The notes under the pieces were generated by a model. The model ran no database searches. It was not told the origin of the DNA and was given only the letters and a program-made list of their open reading frames with translations. Made by a program: the position numbers and the translations under genes. This document shows, one piece after another, positions 7,228 through 12,287 of a stretch of DNA of 49,971 nucleotides; the first letter of the stretch is position 1; every line of letters begins with the position of its first letter. Source of the stretch: a virus; IMG/VR virus record IMGVR_UViG_3300027782_000125, positions 1 through 49,971 of that record; one strand, written 5' to 3'.

Positions 7228-7256
7228 TTGCATCTCGTCGAGATTTGTGCTATAAT
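7228..7256 (+). promoter_or_regulatory. Extended -10 promoter with a CGAGAT palindrome in its spacer
   Basis: TTGCAT (7228-7233), 17 bp, then TATAAT (7251-7256) preceded by TGC gives an extended -10. The spacer contains the perfect 13-bp palindrome ATCTCG-T-CGAGAT (7232-7244), built from the motif repeated upstream. A protein bound there would block RNA polymerase directly. It drives the gene at 7288. Confidence 0.7.
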
Positions 7257-7287
7257 CATACAGTACCTCACAGGACCCTTACGAGTT

Positions 7288-7428
7288 ATGTACGACGATT
7301 ACGATCTCGACTACACTTACAGCAACGATTATGGGCAGGATCTCGATGCATATGCACAGGATCTTGAAGAGGAATACACACGAGATGGGCAAGATTACGA
7401 AACGCTTGCATACAGGCATTATGCATGA
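7288..7428 (+). CDS. Tyr/Asp-rich acidic small protein (46 aa)
   Basis: Start taken at ATG 7288 because the -10 box lies at 7251-7256. An upstream in-frame ATG at 7180 would lie before the promoter. The protein begins MYDDYDLDYTYSNDYGQDL and is strongly acidic with about ten tyrosines, similar to small DNA-mimic or host-takeover proteins, but no family is recognised. Two CGAGAT/ATCTCG motifs occur inside the coding sequence. Confidence 0.55.
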   Translation: MYDDYDLDYTYSNDYGQDLDAYAQDLEEEYTRDGQDYETLAYRHYA

Positions 7429-7458
7429 TAGAATACTCACACATCGCACGAGACACTC

Positions 7459-7608
7459 ATGATCGCACAGAAACGCCTTGTACGTGTTACATTAGACATC
7501 ATGTGTTATGATGATCTAGATGTGGAAGATCTTGACTGGAAAGAGTTATTAGAACTTCAAGGTGATGAAGAAGTTCATTCTAGCATCAAAGATTATGCTC
7601 GTCTCTAG
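7459..7608 (+). CDS. Acidic small protein (49 aa)
   Basis: Reads MIAQKRLVRVTLDIMCYDDLDVEDLDWKELL and ends KDYARL at TAG 7606-7608. A basic amphipathic start is followed by an acidic helix. It lies 30 bp after the previous gene, and the gap contains another CGAGA motif. A 24-bp dyad follows 3 bp after the stop. Function unknown. Confidence 0.55.
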   Translation: MIAQKRLVRVTLDIMCYDDLDVEDLDWKELLELQGDEEVHSSIKDYARL

Positions 7609-7611
7609 TCT

Positions 7612-7635
7612 TGTGCCAGTTTAAAAATTGACACA
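7612..7635. promoter_or_regulatory. 24-bp dyad, copy 1
   Basis: TGTGCCA-N10-TGACACA, extended to an 11-bp near-palindrome (TTGTGCCAGTT / AATTGACACAA). It lies just after the stop of the 7459 gene. Another ten or so copies with the same length occur to 16.5 kb. At the usual distance (31 bp) lies TATATC (7666-7671), a possible -10. Confidence 0.65.
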
Positions 7636-7641
7636 AAGTTA

Positions 7642-7649
7642 TATAAATA
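7642..7649 (+). promoter_or_regulatory. Late-type promoter TATAAATA
   Basis: Exact match to the T4-type late consensus TATAAATA. No structural gene follows. The next features are an ORF-free stretch and a strong terminator, so any product would be a short RNA. Confidence 0.5.
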
Positions 7650-7664
7650 ATAGCACTTAGATCA

Positions 7665-7852
7665 TTATATCATAGAGCAGCTCTTGAATTCTCCTACGGG
7701 ACCAAGAATCAATCTGACAGATATAAGAACTGAGTGTTAGAGTTTAATAGGCTAACAGGGTTTAACTATAGGTTTCCCGATGTGCCGAATGCGGTCGGAA
7801 TAGAATATCACTAACTCGTGTTTTTGAAGTGTCAAAAATATGAGGGTTTTTT
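7665..7852 (+). ncRNA. Candidate non-coding RNA between a promoter and an intrinsic terminator
   Basis: About 170 bp lie between promoter-like sequences (late TATAAATA 7642-7649; dyad-linked TATATC 7666-7671) and a strong terminator at 7815-7852. The longest ATG-started reading frame I find in between is about seven codons. Local pairing is visible: AGAGC/GCTCT (around 7675-7685), TGTTAG/CTAACA (around 7733-7760), and TTC-CGA/TCG-GAA (around 7776-7802). No known RNA family is recognised and it does not fit a tRNA. The exact 5' end is uncertain. Confidence 0.4.
7815..7852 (+). terminator. Strong intrinsic terminator (13-bp stem, T6 tract)
   Basis: CTCGTGTTTTTGA (7815-7827), loop AGTG, then TCAAAAATATGAG (7832-7844) pair over all 13 positions with two G-U wobbles. 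GG and six T follow (7847-7852). Confidence 0.8.
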
Positions 7853-7870
7853 GGTGTCTGGATATAATGA

Positions 7871-7930
7871 TGTGCCAATTGCAGTAGTGGCACAGTGTTG
7901 CCTTGAAGTACCCCAAATCTGGTTTATGTT
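7871..7930 (+). promoter_or_regulatory. Class I promoter: 24-bp dyad, -35, -10 (for gene at 7955)
   Basis: Dyad TGTGCCA-N10-TGGCACA (7871-7894), -35 region CTTGAA/TTGAAG (7902-7908), -10 TATGTT (7925-7930), 31 bp after the dyad end. The start codon is 30 bp after the -10 start. Unlike most copies it does not overlap an upstream stop codon. Confidence 0.6.
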
Positions 7931-7954
7931 GGTTTCGTTCAACACAAACACCCC

Positions 7955-8164
7955 ATGGTTTTCCTCACTCTTCCTCACTACGGTTGTGTATTCACTCTTT
8001 GCCCTCCGCAAGAAGATGGGAATGAATTGTACCATGCTCCCATTTATGCTGATGGTAGTGTAAATCTAGAAGAGTTTGCTCCTGTAGATTTAGACTCTGC
8101 AGATATTGATGAGATGGAGTTAATTGACATTCGTAATCGCCTTGTGCAAATGTGCCAGGTGTGA
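7955..8164 (+). CDS. Hypothetical small protein (69 aa)
   Basis: Start ATG 7955 fits the class I promoter spacing. The protein ends with an acidic helix (SADIDEMELIDIRNRLVQM). The segment YHAPIYADGS aligns with MYAPLLPDGS of the next gene, so the two may be diverged relatives. The TGA stop lies within the central N10 of the next dyad. Function unknown. Confidence 0.65.
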   Translation: MVFLTLPHYGCVFTLCPPQEDGNELYHAPIYADGSVNLEEFAPVDLDSADIDEMELIDIRNRLVQMCQV

Positions 8165-8210
8165 AAGTGGCACACACCCCCTTGCGCTTTGATCCGTGAG
8201 GGGTTAAATT
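8151..8210 (+). promoter_or_regulatory. Class I promoter (for gene at 8233)
   Basis: Dyad TGTGCCA-N10-TGGCACA (8151-8174) spans the stop codon of the previous gene. -35 TTGCGC (8182-8187), 17-bp spacer, -10 TAAATT (8205-8210), 31 bp after the dyad end. The leader reads ACATTTGTTCCTGAGAGA before the ATG. Confidence 0.7.
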
Positions 8211-8232
8211 ACATTTGTTCCTGAGAGATCCA

Positions 8233-8445
8233 ATGGTTTTCGTTAAATCCACCAAGAACAACTGCACCTATAAACTGGATGCAAACAATCAGCGGGTTTT
8301 GATGTATGCTCCCCTGCTGCCCGATGGTTCATACGAAACCGCAGGATCTGCCTACGATTGGGTAGAATGGGATCGTCTGGATGGTGATATCCTAGAGGAG
8401 GCAGATCGAATTCACAAACTGCTGCTGGAGGATGTGGCAGTTTGA
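8233..8445 (+). CDS. Hypothetical small protein (70 aa)
   Basis: ATG 8233 is preferred over ATG 8215, which lies in the promoter leader (TTTGTTCCTGAG) shared with other genes. The N-terminal part is beta-like (MVFVKSTKNNCTYKLD ... VLMYAPLLPDGS). The C-terminus is an acidic helix (LEEADRIHKLLLEDVAV). Possibly related to the 7955 product. Function unknown. Confidence 0.68.
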   Translation: MVFVKSTKNNCTYKLDANNQRVLMYAPLLPDGSYETAGSAYDWVEWDRLDGDILEEADRIHKLLLEDVAV

Positions 8446-8492
8446 GAACTGACACAAGGGGGGTTGCGATCCTGCTGCTGCCCTGTTACATT
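8433..8492 (+). promoter_or_regulatory. Class I promoter (for gene at 8516)
   Basis: Dyad TGTGGCA-N10-TGACACA (8433-8456), nearly perfect over 10-bp arms, spans the upstream TGA. -35 TTGCGA (8464-8469), 17 bp, -10 TACATT (8487-8492), 31 bp after the dyad end. Confidence 0.72.
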
Positions 8493-8515
8493 ACCTTTGT
8501 TCCTGAGGGATTCCA

Positions 8516-8638
8516 ATGACCCCCAACTGGCAACACAACTCTGGTAAGCATAAGCGAACCAAGGGAATGTGTAAGGGGAAAATCAAATCCCGTAAGCAAG
8601 CACTCAAAGCACTCAAACTCAAACTCCAACCAAACTGA
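8516..8638 (+). CDS. Very basic 40-aa protein
   Basis: Reads MTPNWQHNSGKHKRTKGMC and continues with Lys/Leu repeats (KQALKALKLKLQPN) to TGA 8636-8638. About a third of the residues are Lys, Arg or His, so it may bind nucleic acid or ribosomes. CTGAGGGATTCC upstream offers a weak Shine-Dalgarno. The next gene begins 5 bp after its stop, so the pair shares the promoter. Confidence 0.55.
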   Translation: MTPNWQHNSGKHKRTKGMCKGKIKSRKQALKALKLKLQPN

Positions 8639-8643
8639 TCACC

Positions 8644-8856
8644 ATGAAGATTATCTACACCCGACAGAATGCCGATGGCAGTTATGATCAGTGTGGAATG
8701 AATAATCAGCGTTTGACTAGTCACTACAAGACAACTTCAGGGTTTCTTCGTTATGGTATCCCGAGCAACTTCTATGGTAACACTTTGAAGTTGGAAGTGT
8801 GGTATGGTGATAACATCTACCGCAACCCTGATAAAGTGATGTATGTGACAGTCTGA
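8644..8856 (+). CDS. Hypothetical small protein (70 aa)
   Basis: Second gene of a two-gene unit with the basic 40-aa protein. It reads MKIIYTRQNADGSYDQCGMN and ends NPDKVMYVTV. A beta-rich pattern with alternating hydrophobic residues and Tyr/Gly (FLRYGIPSNFYGNTLKLEVWYGD) suggests a small beta barrel or sandwich. Its stop lies in the middle of the next dyad. Family not recognised. Confidence 0.68.
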   Translation: MKIIYTRQNADGSYDQCGMNNQRLTSHYKTTSGFLRYGIPSNFYGNTLKLEVWYGDNIYRNPDKVMYVTV

Positions 8857-8903
8857 CTAGTGGCACAAGGGGGGTTGCAATGCCCCCCAATCCGTTCTAC
8901 ATT
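8844..8903 (+). promoter_or_regulatory. Class I promoter with hairpin around the -35 (for gene at 8928)
   Basis: Dyad TGTGACA-N10-TGGCACA (8844-8867) spans the upstream stop. GGGGGG (8869-8874) and CCCCCC (8883-8888) form a hairpin whose loop contains the -35 TTGCAA (8875-8880). -10 TACATT (8898-8903) follows 17 bp later, 31 bp after the dyad end. It combines the features of both promoter classes. Confidence 0.72.
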
Positions 8904-8927
8904 ACATTCGTACCTGAGAGACACCTC

Positions 8928-9398
8928 ATGCTGACTGGAAACGATCTGCTCACCCTGGTGAACGAGATGCAGGCACAAGAAACACCTGCTAAAATGTCTG
9001 AAATCGTTCGTGCCTGTGGGTATGAAATTGATGGCAAACTCAAGTATACTCAGTTCTACACTGAGTTGCTGGACGCAAAGGGACTTCTTGATAAGACACC
9101 CGAACCCGAAATCTCCGAGGAGTATCAAAAAACCTATGGTCGCCTTTGTGGTGATTATGGACAAGATGCCGTAGATACCTTCGTGGAAATCTACGGCGAA
9201 GAAAATCTTGACAACTTTGAAGATGCCTATCAGGGGCAATACGAATCGGAGCGTGATTTTGCCGAGCAATTCACAACTGATGTGTATGGTTTAGACATTC
9301 CTTCGTTTGTGATTGTTGATTGGCAGGCAACCTGGGATCAGGGACTTCGTTATGACTACGAGTTCCAAGATGGTTTCGTGTTCTCCAACAACTGGTAG
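8928..9398 (+). CDS. Possible cyAbrB-like N-terminal domain fused to an ArdA-like anti-restriction domain (156 aa)
   Basis: ATG 8928 is chosen because the promoter and leader lie directly before it. An in-frame ATG at 8880 would start inside the promoter. Residues 1-50 (MLTGNDLLTLVNEMQ ... SEIVRACGYEIDGKLKY ... FYTELLDAKGL) match the pattern of the N-terminal part of cyanobacterial AbrB regulators (LTG..LL..V ... CGY ... F..ALL.AKG). Residues 75-156 (YGEENLDNFEDAYQGQY, ESERDFAEQF, WQATWDQGLRYDYEF ... GFVFSNNW) match the C-terminal part of ArdA-type anti-restriction proteins, DNA mimics that inhibit type I restriction enzymes. Inferred role: protection of infecting phage DNA, perhaps tethered to a host regulator. 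The family assignments are from memory of motifs. Confidence 0.72.
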   Translation: MLTGNDLLTLVNEMQAQETPAKMSEIVRACGYEIDGKLKYTQFYTELLDAKGLLDKTPEPEISEEYQKTYGRLCGDYGQDAVDTFVEIYGEENLDNFEDAYQGQYESERDFAEQFTTDVYGLDIPSFVIVDWQATWDQGLRYDYEFQDGFVFSNNW

Positions 9399-9406
9399 GA
9401 TTGTTA

Positions 9407-9521
9407 CGAGATCGTGCGAGATGCATACGAGATGCACATGTATCTTATGTGCATCTTGCACGAGATCATATGACTGAGTGTATCATATTACAACGAGATG
9501 CACATAAGATACATGTGCATC
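9407..9521. repeat. Second CGAGAT cluster with two hairpin palindromes
   Basis: After the ArdA-like gene come ACGAGATC (9407), CGAGATG (9418), ACGAGATG (9428), ACGAGATC (9460) and ACGAGATG (9494). Two perfect 25-bp palindromes are embedded: GATGCACAT-GTATCTT-ATGTGCATC (9431-9455) and GATGCACAT-AAGATAC-ATGTGCATC (9497-9521). Their loops are reverse complements of each other, so the two elements can also pair into one long stem. Positions are read by eye. Confidence 0.75.
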
Positions 9522-9628
9522 TTGACGACATCATACATAACACGAGGAATGGGTTTGCCTCATCTATATCTAAAGTTACCCAGGTTGAGCAAAGATAATT
9601 CATAGGTGTTTTCATTGATTGGATGTTA

Positions 9629-9660
9629 AAGGCGGGGGGTGGTTCCCCTGCCTTTTTTCT
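9629..9660 (+). terminator. Intrinsic terminator
   Basis: AAGGCGGGGGGTGG, TT, then CCCCTGCC can form a GC-rich stem. A TTTTTT tract follows. It would end transcription from the ArdA-like gene and the repeat region. Confidence 0.75.
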
Positions 9661-9739
9661 TATCTTATGTGCAAGAATATGTGCTTCACCCCACTCACCC
9701 CTCCCCACACCATCTAGGTGTGCTTTGATATAATCAACT

Positions 9740-9768
9740 CATACCCCTTCGGGGTATGCCTTCGGCAT
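9740..9768 (+). terminator. Two adjacent UUCG-tetraloop hairpins
   Basis: ATACCCC-TTCG-GGGTAT (9741-9757) and ATGCC-TTCG-GGCAT (9756-9768) are two hairpins sharing AT at their junction, both with the very stable UUCG loop. TCTCTTTA follows. They probably act as a transcript end or a stabilising 3' structure. Confidence 0.6.
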
Positions 9769-9922
9769 CTCTTTAAAGTATAATATTAAAGCTTTATATT
9801 AATATCATCAAACCTAACAAAGGTATTATACTCAAGATTACAAGATGTGTCAAGCCCCTGAACCATTAGAGGTGCTGATGAGTCTGATAAGAACCTCTGA
9901 TGTTACGGAGTGTGACAATCCC

Positions 9923-9950
9923 TTGACCTGGGTGCCCGAGGCGCTATGAT
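9923..9950 (+). promoter_or_regulatory. Sigma-70-type promoter (for gene at 9999)
   Basis: TTGACC (9923-9928), 16-bp spacer, TATGAT (9945-9950). The start codon lies 49 bp downstream, and no dyad or G/C hairpin is attached. Confidence 0.65.
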
Positions 9951-9998
9951 GTACTCGTGGTTGAGACCTCTCTACATTCCCTCTCGCCACCAAAGAAA

Positions 9999-10373
9999 AT
10001 GACTTTTGCTATTCCTGCTTTGAATGCTATTGAAACTGCTGTGGAGTTGACTGAAACTGCCATTGCATACGGCACCAAGATCTATGCAATTGGTTCTGAA
10101 ATCTTCAGCATTACTGCTATTCTCTGGGTGCTGAACTTTCTGGGCAATGCTATTCAAAAGACCTACAATGCCGGGTTTGTTGTTGGTAAGTTCTACCGCA
10201 CTTATCTTCACAAGCATCTCAAGGTTGCTGCGATTCGTATCATTGCTGCCACGATCTTTGTGAGTATTCTTGCATACGAGGGTGCCGTGGTAGTGTACAA
10301 CAACCGCCACAAGATCGTGGCAGCAATCAACAACTTCCGCAACTTCCTTGGTTCTCAGTTTGCCTATGCATGA
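9999..10373 (+). CDS. Small membrane protein with two predicted helices (124 aa)
   Basis: ATG 9999 follows AAAGAAA. An in-frame start at 9957 would lie at the expected transcription start and is less likely. Two hydrophobic segments (IFSITAILWVLNFLGNAI, about residues 33-50; IIAATIFVSILAYEGAVVV, about 80-98) flank a basic loop (KFYRTYLHKHLKV). This suggests an inner-membrane or thylakoid-membrane protein. It is followed by its own strong terminator. Family not recognised. Candidate roles such as superinfection exclusion are speculation. Confidence 0.68.
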   Translation: MTFAIPALNAIETAVELTETAIAYGTKIYAIGSEIFSITAILWVLNFLGNAIQKTYNAGFVVGKFYRTYLHKHLKVAAIRIIAATIFVSILAYEGAVVVYNNRHKIVAAINNFRNFLGSQFAYA

Positions 10374-10386
10374 GTTGAATAGATCG

Positions 10387-10415
10387 GGGGGAGGCAAAGA
10401 TGCTTCCCCCTTTAT
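10387..10415 (+). terminator. Intrinsic terminator after the membrane-protein gene
   Basis: GGGGGAGGCA (10387-10396), loop AAGA, TGCTTCCCCC (10401-10410): a 10-bp stem with one G-U pair, followed by TTTAT. Confidence 0.8.
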
Positions 10416-10449
10416 ATACATAAACTGAATACATTTTTCACTTAAACTC

Positions 10450-10647
10450 ATGATCTACGAAGTTGTTGTTCCTTCTGCACCCCAAGAAAATGTCACAATT
10501 GAAGATGACAGATATGCTGCACAGTTGTTGTGTGGTACATTAGCAGGAACATATGGATATGCCGAAGTCTTTGAAGATGGTATCAAGATTATAACCGATG
10601 CTCGATCTATTAATGTGCCAGTTGAGGAAGTGGCACAAGACCCCTAG
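10450..10647 (+). CDS. Small protein, paralogue of the 14833 product (65 aa)
   Basis: Reads YEVVVPSAPQENVTIEDDR ... GYAEVFEDGIKI. This aligns along its length with YDVICSAAPWENTTIDEDR ... GYAEIRQDGMII of the protein at 14833, so both come from one family carried twice in this block. A short alpha/beta fold is likely. Its last codons lie inside a 24-bp dyad and its TAG stop is part of the next -35 (TAGACA). Function unknown. Confidence 0.7.
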   Translation: MIYEVVVPSAPQENVTIEDDRYAAQLLCGTLAGTYGYAEVFEDGIKIITDARSINVPVEEVAQDP

Positions 10648-10673
10648 ACACCTGCCTCGTTTCGTTCTACATT
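10614..10673 (+). promoter_or_regulatory. Class I promoter (for gene at 10696)
   Basis: Dyad TGTGCCA-N10-TGGCACA (10614-10637) lies inside the end of the upstream gene. -35 TAGACA (10645-10650) contains that gene's stop codon. 17 bp later comes -10 TACATT (10668-10673), 31 bp after the dyad end. Leader ACATTTGTTCCTGAGACACC. Confidence 0.72.
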
Positions 10674-10695
10674 ACATTTGTTCCTGAGACACCTC

Positions 10696-10881
10696 ATGAC
10701 TTCTGCTGATCTCTGCACCACGATTCAGAAGAACCCTGAACTTCTGAAGACAATTTGTGATCACTATGTTTCTGTTGCAAACATCATGCTAGGTTTCTCC
10801 GAAAAATGTGGAGAACTCGTGCAGGGCGATTGCGAACTCTATCAAGAGCAGATTGATCGCCACAAACTCTATGATGTGTGA
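10696..10881 (+). CDS. Hypothetical small protein (61 aa)
   Basis: ATG 10696 is at the usual distance from the class I promoter. An in-frame ATG at 10678 falls in the leader. Mostly helical, with three cysteines (DLCTTIQ, TICDHYV, KCGELVQGDCELY). The stop lies in the left arm of the next dyad. Function unknown. Confidence 0.65.
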   Translation: MTSADLCTTIQKNPELLKTICDHYVSVANIMLGFSEKCGELVQGDCELYQEQIDRHKLYDV

Positions 10882-10935
10882 CACCTTCTGAACTGGCACA
10901 TCGGGGCGCCGAGCGCCCCTCAACCCTGCTACATT
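10877..10935 (+). promoter_or_regulatory. Class I promoter with GC hairpin (for the 10961 operon)
   Basis: Dyad TGTGACA-N10-TGGCACA (10877-10900), then the hairpin GGGGCG-CCGAG-CGCCCC (10903-10919) and an extended -10 TGC-TACATT (10927-10935), 30 bp after the dyad end. There is no -35 match, so the dyad-bound factor or the extended -10 must compensate. It heads the only multi-gene operon of the block. Confidence 0.65.
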
Positions 10936-10960
10936 ATCTTTGTTCCTGAGACACCCCACC

Positions 10961-11083
10961 ATGTACGACGACCTCTGGATTGAGATTCAAGATGCCCCTG
11001 GTGAGATCTTTGACATCGACATTGATGAAGAAGAAGTGGAGCAATCCTTTGAATCTAAACTCAACTCCAAATACGACTTCTGA
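10961..11083 (+). CDS. Acidic 40-aa protein
   Basis: Reads MYDDLWIEIQDAPGEIFDI and a highly acidic core (DIDEEEVEQ), ending TGA 11081-11083. First gene of a seven-gene coupled operon to 12173. The start YDD resembles the N-terminus of the acidic protein at 7288. Function unknown. Confidence 0.6.
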   Translation: MYDDLWIEIQDAPGEIFDIDIDEEEVEQSFESKLNSKYDF

Positions 11084-11087
11084 AACT

Positions 11088-11234
11088 ATGGAAGTTCTAG
11101 AACTCAACCAAAAGGACATTCGTACCCTGCTGACACTCATTGAGTTCCACGATGATTGGGACGAAGTGAGTGAAATTGTGGGCACAGATGTTGCTCTACT
11201 CCATGCTAAAGTTGCCGCACTTCGTACCTATTGA
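11088..11234 (+). CDS. Acidic helical 48-aa protein
   Basis: ATG 11088 lies 4 bp after the upstream stop. An earlier in-frame ATG at 10980 would read through the first operon gene in another frame. Sequence begins MEVLELNQKDIRTLLTLI and ends with ALLHAKVAALRTY: probably a helical hairpin. Function unknown. Confidence 0.62.
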   Translation: MEVLELNQKDIRTLLTLIEFHDDWDEVSEIVGTDVALLHAKVAALRTY

Positions 11235-11236
11235 TT

Positions 11237-11362
11237 ATGCCTGACACTCTCAATTTCACTGGCGACACTGTGACAGTTCTCGGACTGGTCGGTGTCATCT
11301 CCACTGGCATCATCGTGGTGCTATGCTTCACTCGTTACTTCAATTCTCCTCTGAGGAAATGA
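11237..11362 (+). CDS. Single-span membrane peptide (41 aa)
   Basis: Reads MPDTLNFTGDTV followed by a hydrophobic stretch (TVLGLVGVISTGIIVVLCF, about residues 13-31) and a short basic tail (TRYFNSPLRK). The likely topology is N-out, C-in. Its TGA overlaps the next ATG (ATGA, 11359-11362), which supports it being a real operon member. Confidence 0.65.
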   Translation: MPDTLNFTGDTVTVLGLVGVISTGIIVVLCFTRYFNSPLRK

Positions 11363-11508
11363 CTTACCTCACTTCGGATGATCTCAACAATCTGATTCGT
11401 TTGGTTGAAGAAAACAACCAATACAACGATGATGATGACAAAGAGTTCTGGGACGATGTTATGATTCGTCTCAATCAAGAATACCGTCACTGTTTGGATG
11501 ATTTCTAA
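11359..11508 (+). CDS. Asp-rich 49-aa protein
   Basis: Start at 11359 inside the ATGA overlap. Sequence MTYLTSDDLNNLIRLVEE ... YNDDDDKEFWDDVMIRL. It ends TAATG with the next gene. Helical and acidic. Function unknown. Confidence 0.62.
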   Translation: MTYLTSDDLNNLIRLVEENNQYNDDDDKEFWDDVMIRLNQEYRHCLDDF

Positions 11509-11756
11509 TGAACCGCACACTTCAACAACTTAAAGAGAGCGTAGATCGTTTGATTGAGCAACAAGGTGCCAACGCATCTTGTGCTGCGTTCATCTTCACT
11601 AAGGAGGATGTATTTGAGATGAACGATGATGGTGAAGAGGTGTATTGTAGTGAGGAAATCACTAACAAAGTCCTCAACGATTTGGATGAAACTGATTATG
11701 TTTTAGAAAAGGCATTTGACTGCATTGAAGATTACATCAAGGAGCACACAAAATGA
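11508..11756 (+). CDS. Acidic helical protein (82 aa)
   Basis: Start 11508 overlaps the upstream stop (TAATG) and the end overlaps the next start (ATGA, 11753-11756). Two long helices are likely (TLQQLKESVDRLIEQQG; LDETDYVLEKAFDCIEDYI), separated by a short strand region (AAFIFTKEDVFEM). Function unknown. Confidence 0.68.
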   Translation: MNRTLQQLKESVDRLIEQQGANASCAAFIFTKEDVFEMNDDGEEVYCSEEITNKVLNDLDETDYVLEKAFDCIEDYIKEHTK

Positions 11757-11956
11757 CTTCAATTTCATTTACATCTGGTGAGTTGTATGATATTATATCT
11801 GCTCTTCAACTTGTAGAAGAAGGAGTGTATGATGATGGAGATCATCAAGGTGCTGCTTATTATCAAAATATGATTCAACAATTTGAACTCATTTTTGATA
11901 AGTTGCAAGAACGTGTAGGAGAGGATAAAGTAGCACAACTTGTGCTTGCTGCCTGA
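11753..11956 (+). CDS. Acidic helical protein (67 aa)
   Basis: Coupled to the upstream gene by ATGA. Sequence SGELYDIISALQLVEEGVYDDGDHQGAAY and a second helix (IQQFELIFDKLQERV), probably a helix-turn-helix hairpin of the coiled type. Function unknown. Confidence 0.65.
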   Translation: MTSISFTSGELYDIISALQLVEEGVYDDGDHQGAAYYQNMIQQFELIFDKLQERVGEDKVAQLVLAA

Positions 11957-11981
11957 CCCGTCACGTTCTTTCCTAAACAAA

Positions 11982-12173
11982 ATGACATTCGACCGCGATC
12001 AACTCATTGCTGATTATGCTCAGCAGATCCTAGATGGGATGGATTATAAAACAATGGAACGTTTTGTCTATGATAATTTGATTGAAAATCTGTCCACCTA
12101 TAGTGATCAAACTCTAATGGAACATATATCAGAATATAGTCCCGAACTGCTAGGCGATGTGCCAGTTGACTAG
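11982..12173 (+). CDS. Acidic helical protein (63 aa)
   Basis: ATG 11982 after AAACAAA. An in-frame ATG at 11940 lies inside the preceding gene. Helical (FDRDQLIADYAQQILDGM; MERFVYDNLIENL). Last gene of the operon. Its TAG stop lies in the centre of a 24-bp dyad. Function unknown. Confidence 0.65.
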   Translation: MTFDRDQLIADYAQQILDGMDYKTMERFVYDNLIENLSTYSDQTLMEHISEYSPELLGDVPVD

Positions 12174-12217
12174 GTGGCACAAGACCCCTAGGCACTGCCC
12201 CCAACCCGTGCCATAAT
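12158..12217 (+). promoter_or_regulatory. Class I promoter (for KTSC gene at 12288)
   Basis: Dyad TGTGCCA-N10-TGGCACA (12158-12181) spans the upstream stop. -35 TAGGCA (12189-12194), 17 bp, extended -10 TGC-CATAAT (12209-12217), 31 bp after the dyad end. The leader here is about 70 nt, far longer than the usual 20-25 nt. Confidence 0.7.
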
Positions 12218-12227
12218 ACATTCAACA

Positions 12228-12281
12228 AGCGGGGGTGAAGCATCCCGCTCAAAACACTTCACTCAAAACAACCCCCTTTTT
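12228..12281 (+). promoter_or_regulatory. Possible leader pseudoknot overlapping a terminator-like pairing
   Basis: AGCGGG (12228-12233) pairs with CCCGCT (12244-12249). GTGAAG in the loop (12235-12240) pairs with CTTCAC (12257-12262), which together make an H-type pseudoknot with an A-rich third loop. The same G run (12231-12235) can instead pair with CCCCC (12272-12276), directly followed by TTTTT. The two folds exclude each other. By-eye prediction only. Confidence 0.4.
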
Positions 12282-12287
12282 ATTATC

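Larger units (their letters stand above)
9399..9922. other. Non-coding stretch of about 520 bp with repeats and terminators
   Basis: No convincing gene is seen. It holds the CGAGAT cluster, an intrinsic terminator (9629-9660), a pair of UUCG hairpins (9740-9768), TATAAT at 9779-9784, an imperfect AT-rich palindrome (AATATTAAAGCTTTATATT, 9782-9800) and a 6-bp stem AGAGGT/ACCTCT (9868-9898). A 65-codon frame from 9401 consists mostly of the palindromes and has no promoter. Confidence 0.6.

Noticed and set aside
7675-7815. tRNA gene
   Set aside because: No acceptor stem, anticodon arm and T-arm could be placed together. I found no tRNA anywhere in the window by eye.
7818-8063. 81-codon reading frame overlapping the 7955 gene
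   Set aside because: It begins inside the terminator hairpin and reads through a promoter. The 7955 frame fits the promoter spacing.
9401-9598. 65-codon reading frame after the ArdA-like gene
   Set aside because: Its sequence is mainly the palindromes and CGAGAT motifs, and it has no promoter or ribosome binding site.
9868-9898. Hammerhead-ribozyme-like sequence (CTGATGAGTC inside an AGAGGT/ACCTCT stem)
   Set aside because: The conserved GAAA box, a proper stem II and a cleavage site are missing, so it is at best a degenerate remnant or chance.
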